From assembly GCF_026241095.1 (NCBI RefSeq), contig NZ_JAPFGB010000021.1, positions 1 through 64,000 on the forward strand: a stretch of DNA of 64,000 nucleotides, given 5' to 3'. The DNA is from Saccharopolyspora sp. NFXS83. Its GTDB lineage: Bacteria; Actinomycetota; Actinomycetes; Mycobacteriales; Pseudonocardiaceae. Below, piece after piece: positions 1 to 9,005 of this stretch (position 1 is its first letter; every line of letters begins with the position of its first letter). A model generated the notes under the pieces. That model was not told where the DNA came from, ran no database searches, and saw only the letters and a program-made list of their open reading frames with translations. The translations under genes and the position numbers were made by a program.

Positions 1-77
1 ACAGCTTTTTCCCTCGTGGCGGAGCCACTAGGGAAAAAGATCCCGCAGCGAGAAGACAGCTGAGGTTCCGCCACCCG
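1..77. repeat. Inverted repeat plus copy 1 of an interspersed repeat
   Basis: Bases 5-38 form a near-perfect inverted repeat (cttttt-ccct-c-gtggc, loop gga, gccac-t-aggg-aaaaag). Bases 39-77 match positions 21938-21976 closely, with the same orientation and only a few differences, and share the core cgctgaggttccgccaccc with the complement of 24707-24726. The copy sits just downstream of the 3' end of the oxidoreductase gene. What lies to its left is outside the window. A role in termination or as a REP-like element is inferred, not shown. Confidence 0.6.
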
Positions 78-99
78 ACCCCCAAAGCAGAACGACCCC

Positions 100-1164
100 C
101 TACCCCCGACGAGCGCGTTCGTACTGCTTGGGCCACAGGGTCTCGGCCCGCAGGCGGTCCGCGGCGTGCAGCGGCCAGTGCGGGTCGCGCAGCAGCTCGC
201 GGGCCAGCAGCACCACGTCCGCCGAACCCGAGGTCACGACCTCCTCCGCCTGCTCCGGCGAGGTGATCAGGCCGACGGCGCCGGTCGGCACCTCGGCCTC
301 GATCTTGATCTGCCGCGCGAACCGGGTCTGGTAGCCGGAGCTCACCGGGATCTGCGCGTCCGGCACGGCACCGCCGGTCGACGCGTCGACCAGGTCCACG
401 CCGTGCCGCGCCAGCGACCGGCTCAGCCGCACCGAGTCGTCCCCGGTCCAGCCGCCTTCGACCCAGTCCGTCGCCGACAGCCGGGCCAGCAGCGGGCGGC
501 CTTCCGGCCACACGGCGCGCACCGCGTCGACGATCTCCAGCAGGACCCGGATGCGGCCGTCGAAGTCGCCGCCGTAGCGGTCCGTCCGATCGTTGGTCAG
601 CGGCGAGTAGAACTGGTGCGCCAGGTATCCGTGCGCGAAGTGCAGTTCGATCACCTCGAAGCCGGCTTCGTCGGCGCGGCGCGCGGCGTCGGCGAACTGC
701 TGCGGCAACGCGGCGACCTCGTCCTCGGTGAGCGCGCGCGGGGCGGCGAGTTCGCCGAACGCGTTCGAGGTGGAGCTCACGGTTTGCCAGCCGCCCTCGG
801 ACTCGGGCAGCGTCGCGCCCCCTTCCCACGGTGCGGTGGTCGAAGCCTTGCGGCCCGCGTGCGCCAGCTGCACGGCGGGCGTGGCGCCGTGCTCCCGCAG
901 GAAGTTCGTGACCCGGCGCCAGGCGGTGACCTGCTCGTCGTTCCACAGCCCCGCGTCGCCCGCGCTGATGCGTCCTTCCGGTGCGACGGCGGTCGCCTCG
1001 GCCATGACCAGCCCGGCGCCGCCGATGGCGAACTGGCCTAGGTGCACCAGGTGCCAGTCGCTCGGCAGTCCGTCCACGGCGGAGTACGTGCACATGGGGG
1101 AGACCCAGACGCGGTTGCGGATCGCGGTGTCGCCCAGTTTCAACGGGTCGAAGAGATGGCTCAT
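100..1164 (-). CDS. NADH:flavin oxidoreductase, old yellow enzyme, YqjM type
   Basis: The 354-residue product is a single FMN-binding TIM barrel of the old yellow enzyme family, expected to reduce activated C=C bonds with NAD(P)H in the cytoplasm. It has the YqjM-subclass landmarks: Cys25 and Tyr27 in PMCTYSA, and the His175/His178 pair in ELHFAHGYLAHQFYSP followed by NDRTDRYGG, a family signature. Length is usual for the family. The ATG at 1164 has no obvious Shine-Dalgarno sequence. A 7-bp inverted repeat overlaps the start (see 1163-1196) and may be an operator. The gene is monocistronic and divergent from the peptide-ABC pair. The physiological substrate cannot be told. Confidence 0.93.
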   Translation of the reverse strand: MSHLFDPLKLGDTAIRNRVWVSPMCTYSAVDGLPSDWHLVHLGQFAIGGAGLVMAEATAVAPEGRISAGDAGLWNDEQVTAWRRVTNFLREHGATPAVQLAHAGRKASTTAPWEGGATLPESEGGWQTVSSTSNAFGELAAPRALTEDEVAALPQQFADAARRADEAGFEVIELHFAHGYLAHQFYSPLTNDRTDRYGGDFDGRIRVLLEIVDAVRAVWPEGRPLLARLSATDWVEGGWTGDDSVRLSRSLARHGVDLVDASTGGAVPDAQIPVSSGYQTRFARQIKIEAEVPTGAVGLITSPEQAEEVVTSGSADVVLLARELLRDPHWPLHAADRLRAETLWPKQYERARRG

Positions 1165-1196
1165 ACCTGTACCGACACACTTGCACGCGCAGGTAT
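1163..1196 (-). promoter_or_regulatory. Candidate operator at the oxidoreductase start
   Basis: ATACCTG (1163-1169) and CAGGTAT (1190-1196) form a perfect 7-bp inverted repeat separated by 20 bp. The proximal arm overlaps the start codon of the oxidoreductase gene. No regulator gene lies next to it. It could bind a dimeric repressor, or be chance. Confidence 0.3.
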
Positions 1197-1452
1197 TCCG
1201 CGTCGTGCGTCACTCGGCGTGCGACGTGGCGCACGTCGCTACCGGCGGCGCCTGGGAGCTCGCTCGGCGCCGGGTGGGAATGCGCTGGGAACATCGAATT
1301 CCAACCACGTGGCATGTTTTCGCCCAGTCGTTTCCCAGCTGATCGGCAGTGCTTTCACGTCGAATTCGCCGGAATGCCGTCGGTAGGTTCGTCCATGTCG
1401 GATCCGAACGGACCCGGCGAAGGAGAAAGAATCACGACCAGGAGGTCGCACG

Positions 1453-1539
1453 ATGGGTTTCCCCGTTCCGGTTCCCGGTAAGCGCCCGCACTTCCCGCGT
1501 CCGCACCGCCCCGCTCCGGGTGAGCCACCGCGGAAGTGA
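1453..1539 (+). CDS. 28-residue proline/arginine-rich peptide, PrAMP-like or leader peptide
   Basis: The gene has an ideal ribosome binding site, AGGAGG at 1440-1445, seven bases before the ATG. The product has 28 residues, 10 of them proline, with six Lys/Arg, two His and one Glu (net charge about +5). Its centre reads GKRPHFPRPHRP, with a PRP motif and arginine-proline spacing like insect proline-rich antimicrobial peptides such as drosocin. There is no signal peptide or clear leader. It ends 66 bp before the ABC exporter, with a GC hairpin between. Either it is a secreted or cytosolic bioactive peptide, or a translated leader whose proline codons control the exporter. The resemblance is by eye only and may be convergent. 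Confidence 0.55.
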   Translation: MGFPVPVPGKRPHFPRPHRPAPGEPPRK

Positions 1540-1547
1540 CCGGTTCC

Positions 1548-1583
1548 GGAGGCCGGCGGCGTCCGCATCGCCGCCGGCCCTCC
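1548..1583 (+). other. Intercistronic hairpin between peptide gene and ABC exporter
   Basis: The arms gccggcggc (1552-1560) and gccgccggc (1570-1578) pair perfectly, and outer ggagg/cctcc pairs extend the stem past a one-base bulge. No T-run follows, so this is not a classical terminator. It could stabilise the upstream mRNA, attenuate, or hide the exporter's ribosome binding site region. Confidence 0.5.
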
Positions 1584-1605
1584 GGGCGCTCGAGGGAGGT
1601 GGACG

Positions 1606-3474
1606 ATGACCGCTGCGCCGGGAACTCGAGAGGTGTTCGCCCGGTTCCGCCCGTTCTTGCGGCCGGAACGCGGTGGACTGCTGGTGGCGGCGGTGCTGCT
1701 GGTGCTGGCCGCGCTGGCCGACACCGCGGCGATCCGGATGTTCATGCTGATCACCGACGAGGCGCTGGCCGCGGGCAGCCTCGACGCGTTCTGGACGCCG
1801 GGACTGTCCTGGCTGGCCATCGCGGCGTTCGGAGCGGCGGCCTCGTTCGGCGGGTCCTATCTCGCCGCGCGCACCGCCGAACGATTCCTGGTGCGCTTGC
1901 GCGCGCATGTTTTCGCGCACGTCCAACGATTGTCGCCCGATTTCTTCGCGCGCCGGAAAACGGGTGATCTGGTGGCCCGGTTGTCCGGTGACGTGGAAGC
2001 GGTGGAAAGGCTCGTCGCCTCCGGAATGGTGGAGACGGGAACGGCGTTGTTCAGCGTCGTGCTGTACGCGGGCGCCGCCCTTTACCTGCGCTGGGACCTG
2101 GCGCTGTTGTCCTTCGCGCTCGCCCCCGCTTTCTGGCTGGTGGCGCGCAGGTTCTCCGCCGGGATGCGCACCGCGTCCCGCGAGGAGCGCGCCGGCAACG
2201 GTGAGATCGCCACCGTCGTGGAAGAAGGGCTCTCGCACGTCGAGCTGGTGCAGGCCGGCAACCAGCAGCGCAGCCAGGACGCGAAGCTGCACGCCGCCTC
2301 GATGCGCTGGTTCCGCGCGAAGCTGGCCGAGGCGCGGCTGTCCGCGCTGTACGCGCCGCTGGTCACGATGGTCGAGACGGTGTGCATCCTGCTCGTCATC
2401 GGCGTCGGGGTCTGGGAGATCTCCGCCCAGCGCATCACCATCGGCGGCCTGCTGGCCTTCGCCGCCTACATCGGCTACCTGTACCCGCCGCTGCAGGACC
2501 TGGGCCGCATCACGATGGCCGTCACCGCCGCCCGCGCCGGATCGGAGCGGTTGATCGAGCTGCTCGACGCCCGGCCCGCGGTGGCCGACGCGCCAGGCGG
2601 CACCGCCGGGCTGCCGCCGCACCGGTCCGGCCGCGCCGTCGAGTTCGACCGGGTCGTCTTCCGCTATCCCCAGGCGGCCGAACCCGCGCTGCGGGACTTC
2701 CGGCTGCACGTCCGGCCGGGCGAGTTCGTGCTGATCACCGGGTCGAGCGGGGCGGGGAAGTCGACGCTGGCACGGTTGCTGCTGCGGTTCTACGACCCGG
2801 AGGCCGGGCGCGTGCTGCTCGACGGCGTGGACCTCACCGGACTGCCGCTGCACGTGGTGCGCGACCAGATCGGCCTGGTGCCGCAGGAAGCGGACGTGCT
2901 GCACGGAACGGTGGCGGACAACATCGCGTTCGCGCGGCCGGAGGCCGCCCGCACCGAGATCGTCGCCGCCGCGCGGGAGGCCGACGCCGATGAGTTCGTC
3001 CGCGCGCTGCCCGAGGGCTACGACACGACGCTCGGGGAGCGGGGCGCGTTGCTCTCCGGTGGTCAGCGCCGCCGCATCGCGATCGCCCGCGCGGTGCTGC
3101 GCCGCACCCCGGTGCTGGTGCTCGACGAGCCGACGAACGGCCTGGACGCGGCATCGAAGAGCAAGGTCGTCGCCGCGCTGCGCGCGTTGGCCCGCACCCG
3201 CACGACCATCCTGATCAGCCACGATCCGGAGCTGGCCGAGCTCGCCGACCGAGTCGTCGTGCTCGGAGGCGAGCCGACGTCGCGGCTCGACGTCCGGGAC
3301 GTGGCGGCTCGCTCCGCTGCAGGCACTCGCTCGATGCGGCACGACGTCCCGGCGGGCCGCGTGATCAGCGGCGACCTGTCCGCTCCGGCGCCGGACGACG
3401 CACCGACGGTGCGGCTGCGCCGGCCGTGGCCTGCCGGGTTCACCGATCTGCTGCACGCGCGCGGACGGCCGTGA
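1606..3474 (+). CDS. ABC exporter, fused permease and ATPase half-transporter
   Basis: This 622-residue protein is an ABCB-type half-transporter: an N-terminal six-helix membrane domain (residues about 10-300) and a C-terminal ATPase domain. The ATPase has Walker A GSSGAGKST (about 380), Q-loop VPQE, signature LSGGQRRR, Walker B VLVLDEPT with the catalytic Glu, and the switch His in ISHD. A proline/arginine-rich tail of about 60 residues follows the ATPase and is unusual. No C39 peptidase domain is present. Start ATG 1606 has the site GGGAGG. It lies in tandem with the short proline-rich peptide gene, so export of, or self-protection from, that peptide is plausible. Lipid or drug export is the alternative. 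Confidence 0.93.
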   Translation: MTAAPGTREVFARFRPFLRPERGGLLVAAVLLVLAALADTAAIRMFMLITDEALAAGSLDAFWTPGLSWLAIAAFGAAASFGGSYLAARTAERFLVRLRAHVFAHVQRLSPDFFARRKTGDLVARLSGDVEAVERLVASGMVETGTALFSVVLYAGAALYLRWDLALLSFALAPAFWLVARRFSAGMRTASREERAGNGEIATVVEEGLSHVELVQAGNQQRSQDAKLHAASMRWFRAKLAEARLSALYAPLVTMVETVCILLVIGVGVWEISAQRITIGGLLAFAAYIGYLYPPLQDLGRITMAVTAARAGSERLIELLDARPAVADAPGGTAGLPPHRSGRAVEFDRVVFRYPQAAEPALRDFRLHVRPGEFVLITGSSGAGKSTLARLLLRFYDPEAGRVLLDGVDLTGLPLHVVRDQIGLVPQEADVLHGTVADNIAFARPEAARTEIVAAAREADADEFVRALPEGYDTTLGERGALLSGGQRRRIAIARAVLRRTPVLVLDEPTNGLDAASKSKVVAALRALARTRTTILISHDPELAELADRVVVLGGEPTSRLDVRDVAARSAAGTRSMRHDVPAGRVISGDLSAPAPDDAPTVRLRRPWPAGFTDLLHARGRP

Positions 3475-3547
3475 CCAAGTCCTCTTCCCGCGAACGACCG
3501 CCGGGGGCATGGTCAGGGGCAGCGCTCACTCCGGAGAGGAGCCGGTC

Positions 3548-3745
3548 ATGACCAGGAAAGTGGCGGACTGCCGGAAGTACCCGAGCGAGGTGAACTGCAC
3601 GCTCACCATCAGCGGGGAGGAGGACGAGGTGGTGCAGGCCGCCGCCGCGCACGCGGTCGCGGTGCACGGCCACGAGGACACCCCGCAGCTGCGCGCCGAC
3701 CTGCGCGAGTTCCTCGAACCGGAGTCGGCGACGCTCGCAGACTGA
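3548..3745 (+). CDS. DUF1059 family small protein
   Basis: The 65-residue protein matches the DUF1059 pattern: an N-terminal Cys8 (ADCRKYPSEVNC), a second Cys17, an acidic EEDEVVQAAAAHA helix and an AVHGHEDTPQL segment. The family is small, probably cytoplasmic, and of unknown function. The ATG at 3548 was preferred over an upstream in-frame start because a GGAGAGGA site precedes it by the usual distance. It follows the ABC exporter on the same strand after about 70 bp and may be cotranscribed. Confidence 0.85.
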   Translation: MTRKVADCRKYPSEVNCTLTISGEEDEVVQAAAAHAVAVHGHEDTPQLRADLREFLEPESATLAD

Positions 3746-3862
3746 GTCGAGCGGCGCGGGTCGGCCTCCGCGGGTGAGCGGACTCGGTCTTGCCGAGATC
3801 GCCGACGAGCACGGCCCGCCCACCCGCCGAGAGCGGGGGACGGGCCGGTCGGCGGCACCGCC

Positions 3863-5707
3863 TCAGCCGCGGCCGACGGCGCGACGTGCGAAGTGGATCT
3901 CCGCCGCGACCTGGCGCAAGGTCTCCGCCACCACCAGCGAGCCGTGGCCCGCGTCGTAGCGGTAGAACTCGAACGGCACCTCGCGCTCGACGAGCCGGTC
4001 CAGGTAGTTCAAGATCTGCTGGATCGGGCACCGCGGATCGTTGTCCCCGGCCAGCACCAGCACCGGAGCGCGCACCTCGTCCACGTAGGTCAGCGGGGAG
4101 CACTCCGAGTACACCGCCGGGATCTCCTCCGGCGAACCGCCGAACAACGCGCGGTCGTAGGCGCGCAGCGGCTCCATCTCGTCGGCGTAGGCCGACACGT
4201 AGTCCGCCACCGGCACCCCGGCGACGCCGCCCGCCCAGCGCCCCGGCTGCGTGCCCAGCGCCAGCAACGTCAGGTAGCCGCCCCACGAAGCCCCGGCGAC
4301 CACGCTCAACGCGGGTGTCGTGAGCCCTTCGCGGACCGCCCAGTCGTGCACGTGCGCGACGTCGGCGAGCTCGGTCAGGCCCGGCCTGCCCTCGATCGCA
4401 TCCCGCCACGCCGAGCCGTACCCCGTCGAACCCCGGTAATTGATCTCCACGACGGCGAAGCCCGCGTCCAGCCACGCGGCCCGGTACGCCGAGAACCGGT
4501 CCTCGTCCGCCGCGTGCGGGCCGCCGTGCAGGTTGAACACAGTCGGCACCGGCCCGTCCCCGGCGTCCGCCGGGCGGGACACCAGCGCGTGCACCGCCTC
4601 GTTCGGTCCGTACGGGACCGGCACGAACACGTCGGTCACCGGCTGCGACCCCGGCGGGCGCTCACCGGGAGGAGTCAGCAGCACCTCGTCGGCACCGTCC
4701 GCGCTCAACGTCCGCACCAGCGACGGCGTGGCCGCCGACGACCACGAGTACTCCACCGAGCGGTCCGGGCGCACCGAGGCGTTGCCGACGGTCCCGGCCG
4801 GGGTGGACAGCTCGGTCAGCACTCCCGCTTCCAGGTCGTAGCGGTGCATCGTGGTGCGCGCGTGGTGGGTGTGCGCGATCAGCAGCGCCGTGCCGTCCGG
4901 GTACCAGTCCGCGGAGACCTCACCGGGCAGGCCGAGGTCGATCTCCCGCTCGGTGTCCGCCAGCACGTCCCAGATCAGCAGCTCTTCGCGGCCGTGGCGC
5001 TCGTGCAGCACCAGCAGCCGCGGATCTCCCGCGACCGGCGCGAAGTCCAGCGCGTCCAGGCCCAAGCCCTGCCCGTCCCACTTGTCCGCGACCGTCTCCG
5101 CGCCGTCCACCCGCAGCACCCGCAGCGCCGGGTGCCTGCTGTCGCCGTGCTCGGAGTGCGAGAGCACCAGCAGGTTCTCGTCCCAGGACAGCGAGGACAG
5201 CCCGCCGTCCTGCTCGTGCTCGTAGACGACCTCCGGCGCGCCGCCCGAGCGCGCCACCCACACCGTGACGCCGTCGTCGGTGGACATGCCGACTCCGGTG
5301 ACCGTCGGCCCCAGCTCCAGGCCCGCCGGGTAACCGGCGTGCACACCGGGCAGCGCGGCCTCGGCCTTCCCGCCGGTGGCGGTGAAGTCCTCGCTCACCC
5401 ACGACCCGAACTCGTCGCCGTCGGTGTCGTCGAACCACCACACGCGCGTGCCGTCGGCGGAGAGCGTGCCGTGGAACGTCCCGTTCGGACGGTCGGTGAC
5501 CTGGCGGTGCTCCCCGGAATCCCGGTCCCACGCGTACAACTCCCAGGTACCGCTGGAGTTGGAGACGTACAGGTTGCGCCCCGGCGCGTCCCGCGCCCAG
5601 TCCGGCAGCGACACCCGCGGCGCGCTGAACCGCGCCCGCCACCGAGCCTCCCGCTCGGCGTCGTCGAACAGCTCTTCCGGAATCTTCGCGTCTGGGTAGG
5701 TGCTCAC
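3863..5707 (-). CDS. S9 family peptidase (prolyl oligopeptidase/acylaminoacyl peptidase type)
   Basis: The 614-residue protein has an N-terminal beta-propeller region and a C-terminal alpha/beta-hydrolase domain of family S9. The nucleophile motif GASWGGY is near residue 472, the acid lies in AGDNDPRCP (about 554) and the His in DAGHGSL (about 586). No signal peptide is seen, so it probably trims short peptides in the cytoplasm. The GTG at 5707 (VSTYPDAKIPE) is the likely start; the open frame continues upstream without family similarity. It lies convergent to the ABC/DUF1059 genes. S9 enzymes often prefer bonds after proline, which is of interest beside a proline-rich peptide gene, but the link is speculative. 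Confidence 0.92.
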   Translation of the reverse strand: MSTYPDAKIPEELFDDAEREARWRARFSAPRVSLPDWARDAPGRNLYVSNSSGTWELYAWDRDSGEHRQVTDRPNGTFHGTLSADGTRVWWFDDTDGDEFGSWVSEDFTATGGKAEAALPGVHAGYPAGLELGPTVTGVGMSTDDGVTVWVARSGGAPEVVYEHEQDGGLSSLSWDENLLVLSHSEHGDSRHPALRVLRVDGAETVADKWDGQGLGLDALDFAPVAGDPRLLVLHERHGREELLIWDVLADTEREIDLGLPGEVSADWYPDGTALLIAHTHHARTTMHRYDLEAGVLTELSTPAGTVGNASVRPDRSVEYSWSSAATPSLVRTLSADGADEVLLTPPGERPPGSQPVTDVFVPVPYGPNEAVHALVSRPADAGDGPVPTVFNLHGGPHAADEDRFSAYRAAWLDAGFAVVEINYRGSTGYGSAWRDAIEGRPGLTELADVAHVHDWAVREGLTTPALSVVAGASWGGYLTLLALGTQPGRWAGGVAGVPVADYVSAYADEMEPLRAYDRALFGGSPEEIPAVYSECSPLTYVDEVRAPVLVLAGDNDPRCPIQQILNYLDRLVEREVPFEFYRYDAGHGSLVVAETLRQVAAEIHFARRAVGRG

Positions 5708-5881
5708 CCCGCCGATCCTGCCCGATCCCACCGACGCCGCGCCGCCCCCTGCCGACCCGACCGGGCGAGGAACTCCCGCGCAGGGCCGTCTCCGGCGAAA
5801 TCTCCGGGTGCCCGGCGGACAACCCCGTGCCGCGCCCGGCCGTCTACTCGATGTTCGCGAGACGAGAACGAGGGAGCCGCA

Positions 5882-6900
5882 TTGGTACGCAACGCTAGGG
5901 CGCTGCCCAAGCTCGCCGCGTTGGGCGGCGTGCTCGCCGGATCGGTCGTCGCACTGGTGCCCGTGTCGTCGGCGATCGCCGAGCCGCTGCCCGCCGTGCC
6001 CACCGCGTGCGAGATCCACGAGCTGCCGATGCCGCCGGGCACCACCGAGGGACGCGTCAGCGGCGGCAGCCCGGACGGGCGGACGCTGGTCGGCAGAGCG
6101 GTCGGCTACGACCCGATGACCGAGGTCGACGTCGTGTGGCGCGACGGCGCGATCGTGGACACGCCCGAACTGCCCGACGCGCCGGCCGACGTGAACTCCG
6201 AGGGCGTCGCGGTGGGCGGATCTTCGACGAGTACGGAGACCGCCGCCCGTACGTCCTGCGTGACGGCGAGGTCCAGGTGCTGCCCGGCCGCGTGATGCCG
6301 CGCGGCATCAACGACTCCGGCCGGATCGCCGGGTTCCGGACCGGCGACGCGGGCGCCGAAATCCCCGTCGTCTGGGAACCCGGATCCGACCAGCCGGTCG
6401 ACCTGCCCGGCCCGCGCGGCGTCGCCAACGACGTCTCCGAGGACGGCACCGCGGTCGGCACGGTCGAGGGCGACACCCCCGACGCCCCGGCCGACGGCTT
6501 CGTCTGGCGAGCGGACGGCACCTCCGCTGAGCTGCCGCGCCCCGCGGGCGTCGCGCCGAACGCGCACCTGGAGGCGAACCAGATCAGCGGGCCGTGGGTG
6601 CTCGGTGGCGGCCCCGACGGCGCGATCCGCTGGAACCTCGACACCGGCGCGGCGGAGACCATCCCGGACGCCGCCTTCGGCTCGGGCGCGATCAACGCGC
6701 AGGGCATGCTGGCCACCGCCACGCGGGGCAGCTCCGGCACGGAAGGTGTCCTGATCGCCGACGGGCGGCGAACCCCGCTGCCGGGCAGCGGCGGATGGCA
6801 GCTCGCCCCGCGTTCGATCAGCCCGGACGGCAGCACGATCGCGGGCACCGCCGGACTCCTGCGGGGACCGTCGAAGCCGGTGTCCTGGTCCTGCTCCTGA
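5882..6900 (+). pseudogene. Secreted HAF-repeat protein, interrupted by one frameshift
   Basis: A TTG start at 5882 with AGGGAG just upstream opens a frame with a signal peptide (about 34 residues, ending SSAIAE). The protein is built of HAF-type repeats such as GINDSGRIAGFR, GVANDVSEDGTAVG and SISPDGSTIAG, expected to fold as a beta-propeller outside the cell. The first frame runs off target near 6222 and stops at 6295. The second frame carries the rest, from IFDEYGDRRPYVL to the stop at 6900. One missing base, most simply a G in the ggcgg run at about 6218-6223, restores a single protein of about 340 residues. This may be a true lesion or an assembly error. Confidence 0.75.
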
Positions 6901-7293
6901 CGCAGGCCGAATGACCCGTCGGGTGGCGGCGAGCGGAAAGCCCTCGGGGGAGGGTCGGTCGCCGCTCCGGGCGTGACGGGGCCTGGTCGTAACTTCTCGC
7001 GAAATCCTGACCAGTCCCTTCGTCGTACCGCTGCGCGTCGAGTTCGTCGGGTGTCTCGCGCATCCGATGCCCGTGAACGAGGTGCCCTGCGAGATCTGCC
7101 GATCCGGTCGAACTCCGCACCGCGGCAGGAGCTCCCAGGTTGATCGGCCGGGAACTCCGGCCGATCGGACGGCCTCGGGCGGCCACTTGGACGAGGTGCG
7201 TTCCGTCGTCGGCTGCGAACGTTTCTCCCGATCGACTTCCGCATCAGGTGGTGCGCCGGCACGGCGCGAGATCTCGACCGAGGGGAAGAACGC
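6901..7293. other. Intergenic region without a recognised gene
   Basis: These 393 bp lie upstream of the secreted hydrolase gene. I see no convincing coding sequence, RNA gene or repeat. It presumably holds the promoter of the hydrolase; an AGGGGAAG site precedes the ATG at 7294. Confidence 0.5.
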
Positions 7294-8877
7294 ATGCAGC
7301 AGGGGCACTTAGCGCGTGGAACGGCGGTTCTCGTCGCAGTCCTAGCCGCCGGTTCGCTCACTCCGGCGGCCCTCGCGGGGCCGCCGGCCGCTGACTCCGC
7401 ACCGGCTCCCCTGCGCACCAACGGGGCGGCCGTTCCAACGCTGGACTGGGCGCCGTGCGAAGGCGGAGCCGGCTACGAATGTGCCACGGCCGAGGTCCCG
7501 CTGTCCTATCGCGACCCCGCGGGCCAGAAGATCCAGCTCGCCGTGGGCAAACTGCCCGCCGTCGATCAGGAGCACAAGCTCGGCACGATCTTCTACAACC
7601 CGGGCGGTCCCGGCAACAGCGGCAAGTTCGCGCCGGAGCTGACCCCGGAGTTGCACCAGCGGTTCGACATCGTCGGCTTCGACCCGCGTGGCATCGCCGA
7701 GAGCGACGGATTGAGCTGCTTCACCGAGCCCGGTGATGATTTCCACTGGATGAGCTCCTTTCCCGCGACCCCGGAGCAGGAACGGGCCGCGACCGAGGAG
7801 ACCGCGCGCGGGGTCGAGCAGTGCGCCCGGAACGCGGGGCCGTTGCTGAAGCACACCTCGACCGCGAACGTGGCGCGTGACCTCGATCTGCTGCGCGAGG
7901 CGGTCGGGGAGGACCGGCTCGACTACTACGGGATCTCCTACGGCAGCCACCTCGGCACGGTGTACGCGAACCTGTTCCCGGAGCGGGTGGGCGCGGTGGC
8001 GATCGACGCCGTGGTCGACCCGATCGAATGGACCACCGGATACCGGCCGGGCGAGACGACCGAGCCGATGACCTTCCGGATGGGCGCCCACCGCGGTGCC
8101 CAGCAGGCGCTGCGCGCGTTCCTCGACGCGTGCGCCGCCGATGAGCGCTGCGCGTTCCGGGAGCCGGGTACCGATCTGCTCGGCAAGTACAACGCGCTGC
8201 TGGACCGGCTGTCGGCCGAGCCCGTCATGCTCCCCCAGCCCGACGGGACTTCGAGGGAGGTGACGTACCCGACGGCGGTGATGCGGACGTGGCGTGCGCT
8301 CAACAGCGCCTCGGCCTCGGCCCCCCTCGCCGAGTTCCTGCAGCAGCTGCACGAGCTCTCCCTGCCCGGTGCCGCCGCCGCACCGGAACCGGCCGCATCG
8401 GTTCCGGCAGCCTCGGGAGGAGGCGCCCCGGGGATGGAGCAGATGCTCAGCGTGATGTGCAACGACGGCAGCAACCCCGGTGACCCGTCGGTGTGGCCGG
8501 ACTACGCGCGACGGGCCAACGAGGCCGGCCGCGGTTTCGGCTCGTACTGGACGTACCTGTCGCTGGGCTGCGCGACCTGGCCCGACGGGCCCGACCCGGA
8601 CCGCTACACCGGACCGTGGGACCGGGAGACGGCCGCACCGGTGCTGGTCATCGGCAACCGGCAAGGTGATCCGGCCACTCCGTACGACGACGCGCGCAAG
8701 ACCTCCGAGCTTCTTTCCGGCGCCCGGTTGCTCACGCTCGACTCGTTCGGGCACGGCGCCCGTGGTGCGAGTGCCTGCATCGACGGGGCCTTGAACGCGT
8801 ACTTCACCGACGGCGCGCTGCCCGCCGAGGGCACGGTCTGCCAGCCGGACACAGGCCCGTTCGACCCGGCGCCCTGA
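7294..8877 (+). CDS. Secreted alpha/beta hydrolase, tripeptidyl aminopeptidase (TAP/SlpD-like)
   Basis: The 527-residue protein starts with a signal peptide (LARGTAVLVAVLAAGSLTPAALA). The alpha/beta-hydrolase core carries an oxyanion segment NPGGPGNSG and the nucleophile elbow GISYGSHLG near residue 215. The C-terminal part, with GNRQGDPATPYDDARK and DSFGHGARG, is the TAP-like C-terminal domain holding the acid and the catalytic His. Streptomyces relatives cleave tripeptides or prolyl peptides outside the cell. A central Ala/Pro-rich insertion (about residues 355-375) is likely a loop. It appears to be transcribed alone. Confidence 0.92.
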   Translation: MQQGHLARGTAVLVAVLAAGSLTPAALAGPPAADSAPAPLRTNGAAVPTLDWAPCEGGAGYECATAEVPLSYRDPAGQKIQLAVGKLPAVDQEHKLGTIFYNPGGPGNSGKFAPELTPELHQRFDIVGFDPRGIAESDGLSCFTEPGDDFHWMSSFPATPEQERAATEETARGVEQCARNAGPLLKHTSTANVARDLDLLREAVGEDRLDYYGISYGSHLGTVYANLFPERVGAVAIDAVVDPIEWTTGYRPGETTEPMTFRMGAHRGAQQALRAFLDACAADERCAFREPGTDLLGKYNALLDRLSAEPVMLPQPDGTSREVTYPTAVMRTWRALNSASASAPLAEFLQQLHELSLPGAAAAPEPAASVPAASGGGAPGMEQMLSVMCNDGSNPGDPSVWPDYARRANEAGRGFGSYWTYLSLGCATWPDGPDPDRYTGPWDRETAAPVLVIGNRQGDPATPYDDARKTSELLSGARLLTLDSFGHGARGASACIDGALNAYFTDGALPAEGTVCQPDTGPFDPAP

Positions 8878-9005
8878 CCGACCCGGACGTGCTGCCACGG
8901 CCCGCTCGACCCGCCCGACCCGCCCGGTCGAGCGGGCCGTGCGGCCGTGCTGCGGTGGCGGGAACCCCGCGTTCCGGACGGCAACCACTGGTCAGTGCCG
9001 GATGC

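Noticed and set aside
5-38. Inverted repeat at the window start as a simple terminator
   Set aside because: The T-run is inside the stem and none follows it, so it was listed as part of the repeat rather than as a terminator.
1432-3510. A long minus-strand open frame opposite the ABC exporter
   Set aside because: The composition is Arg/Gln/Gly-rich shadow sequence; the plus strand has all ABC motifs and a ribosome site.
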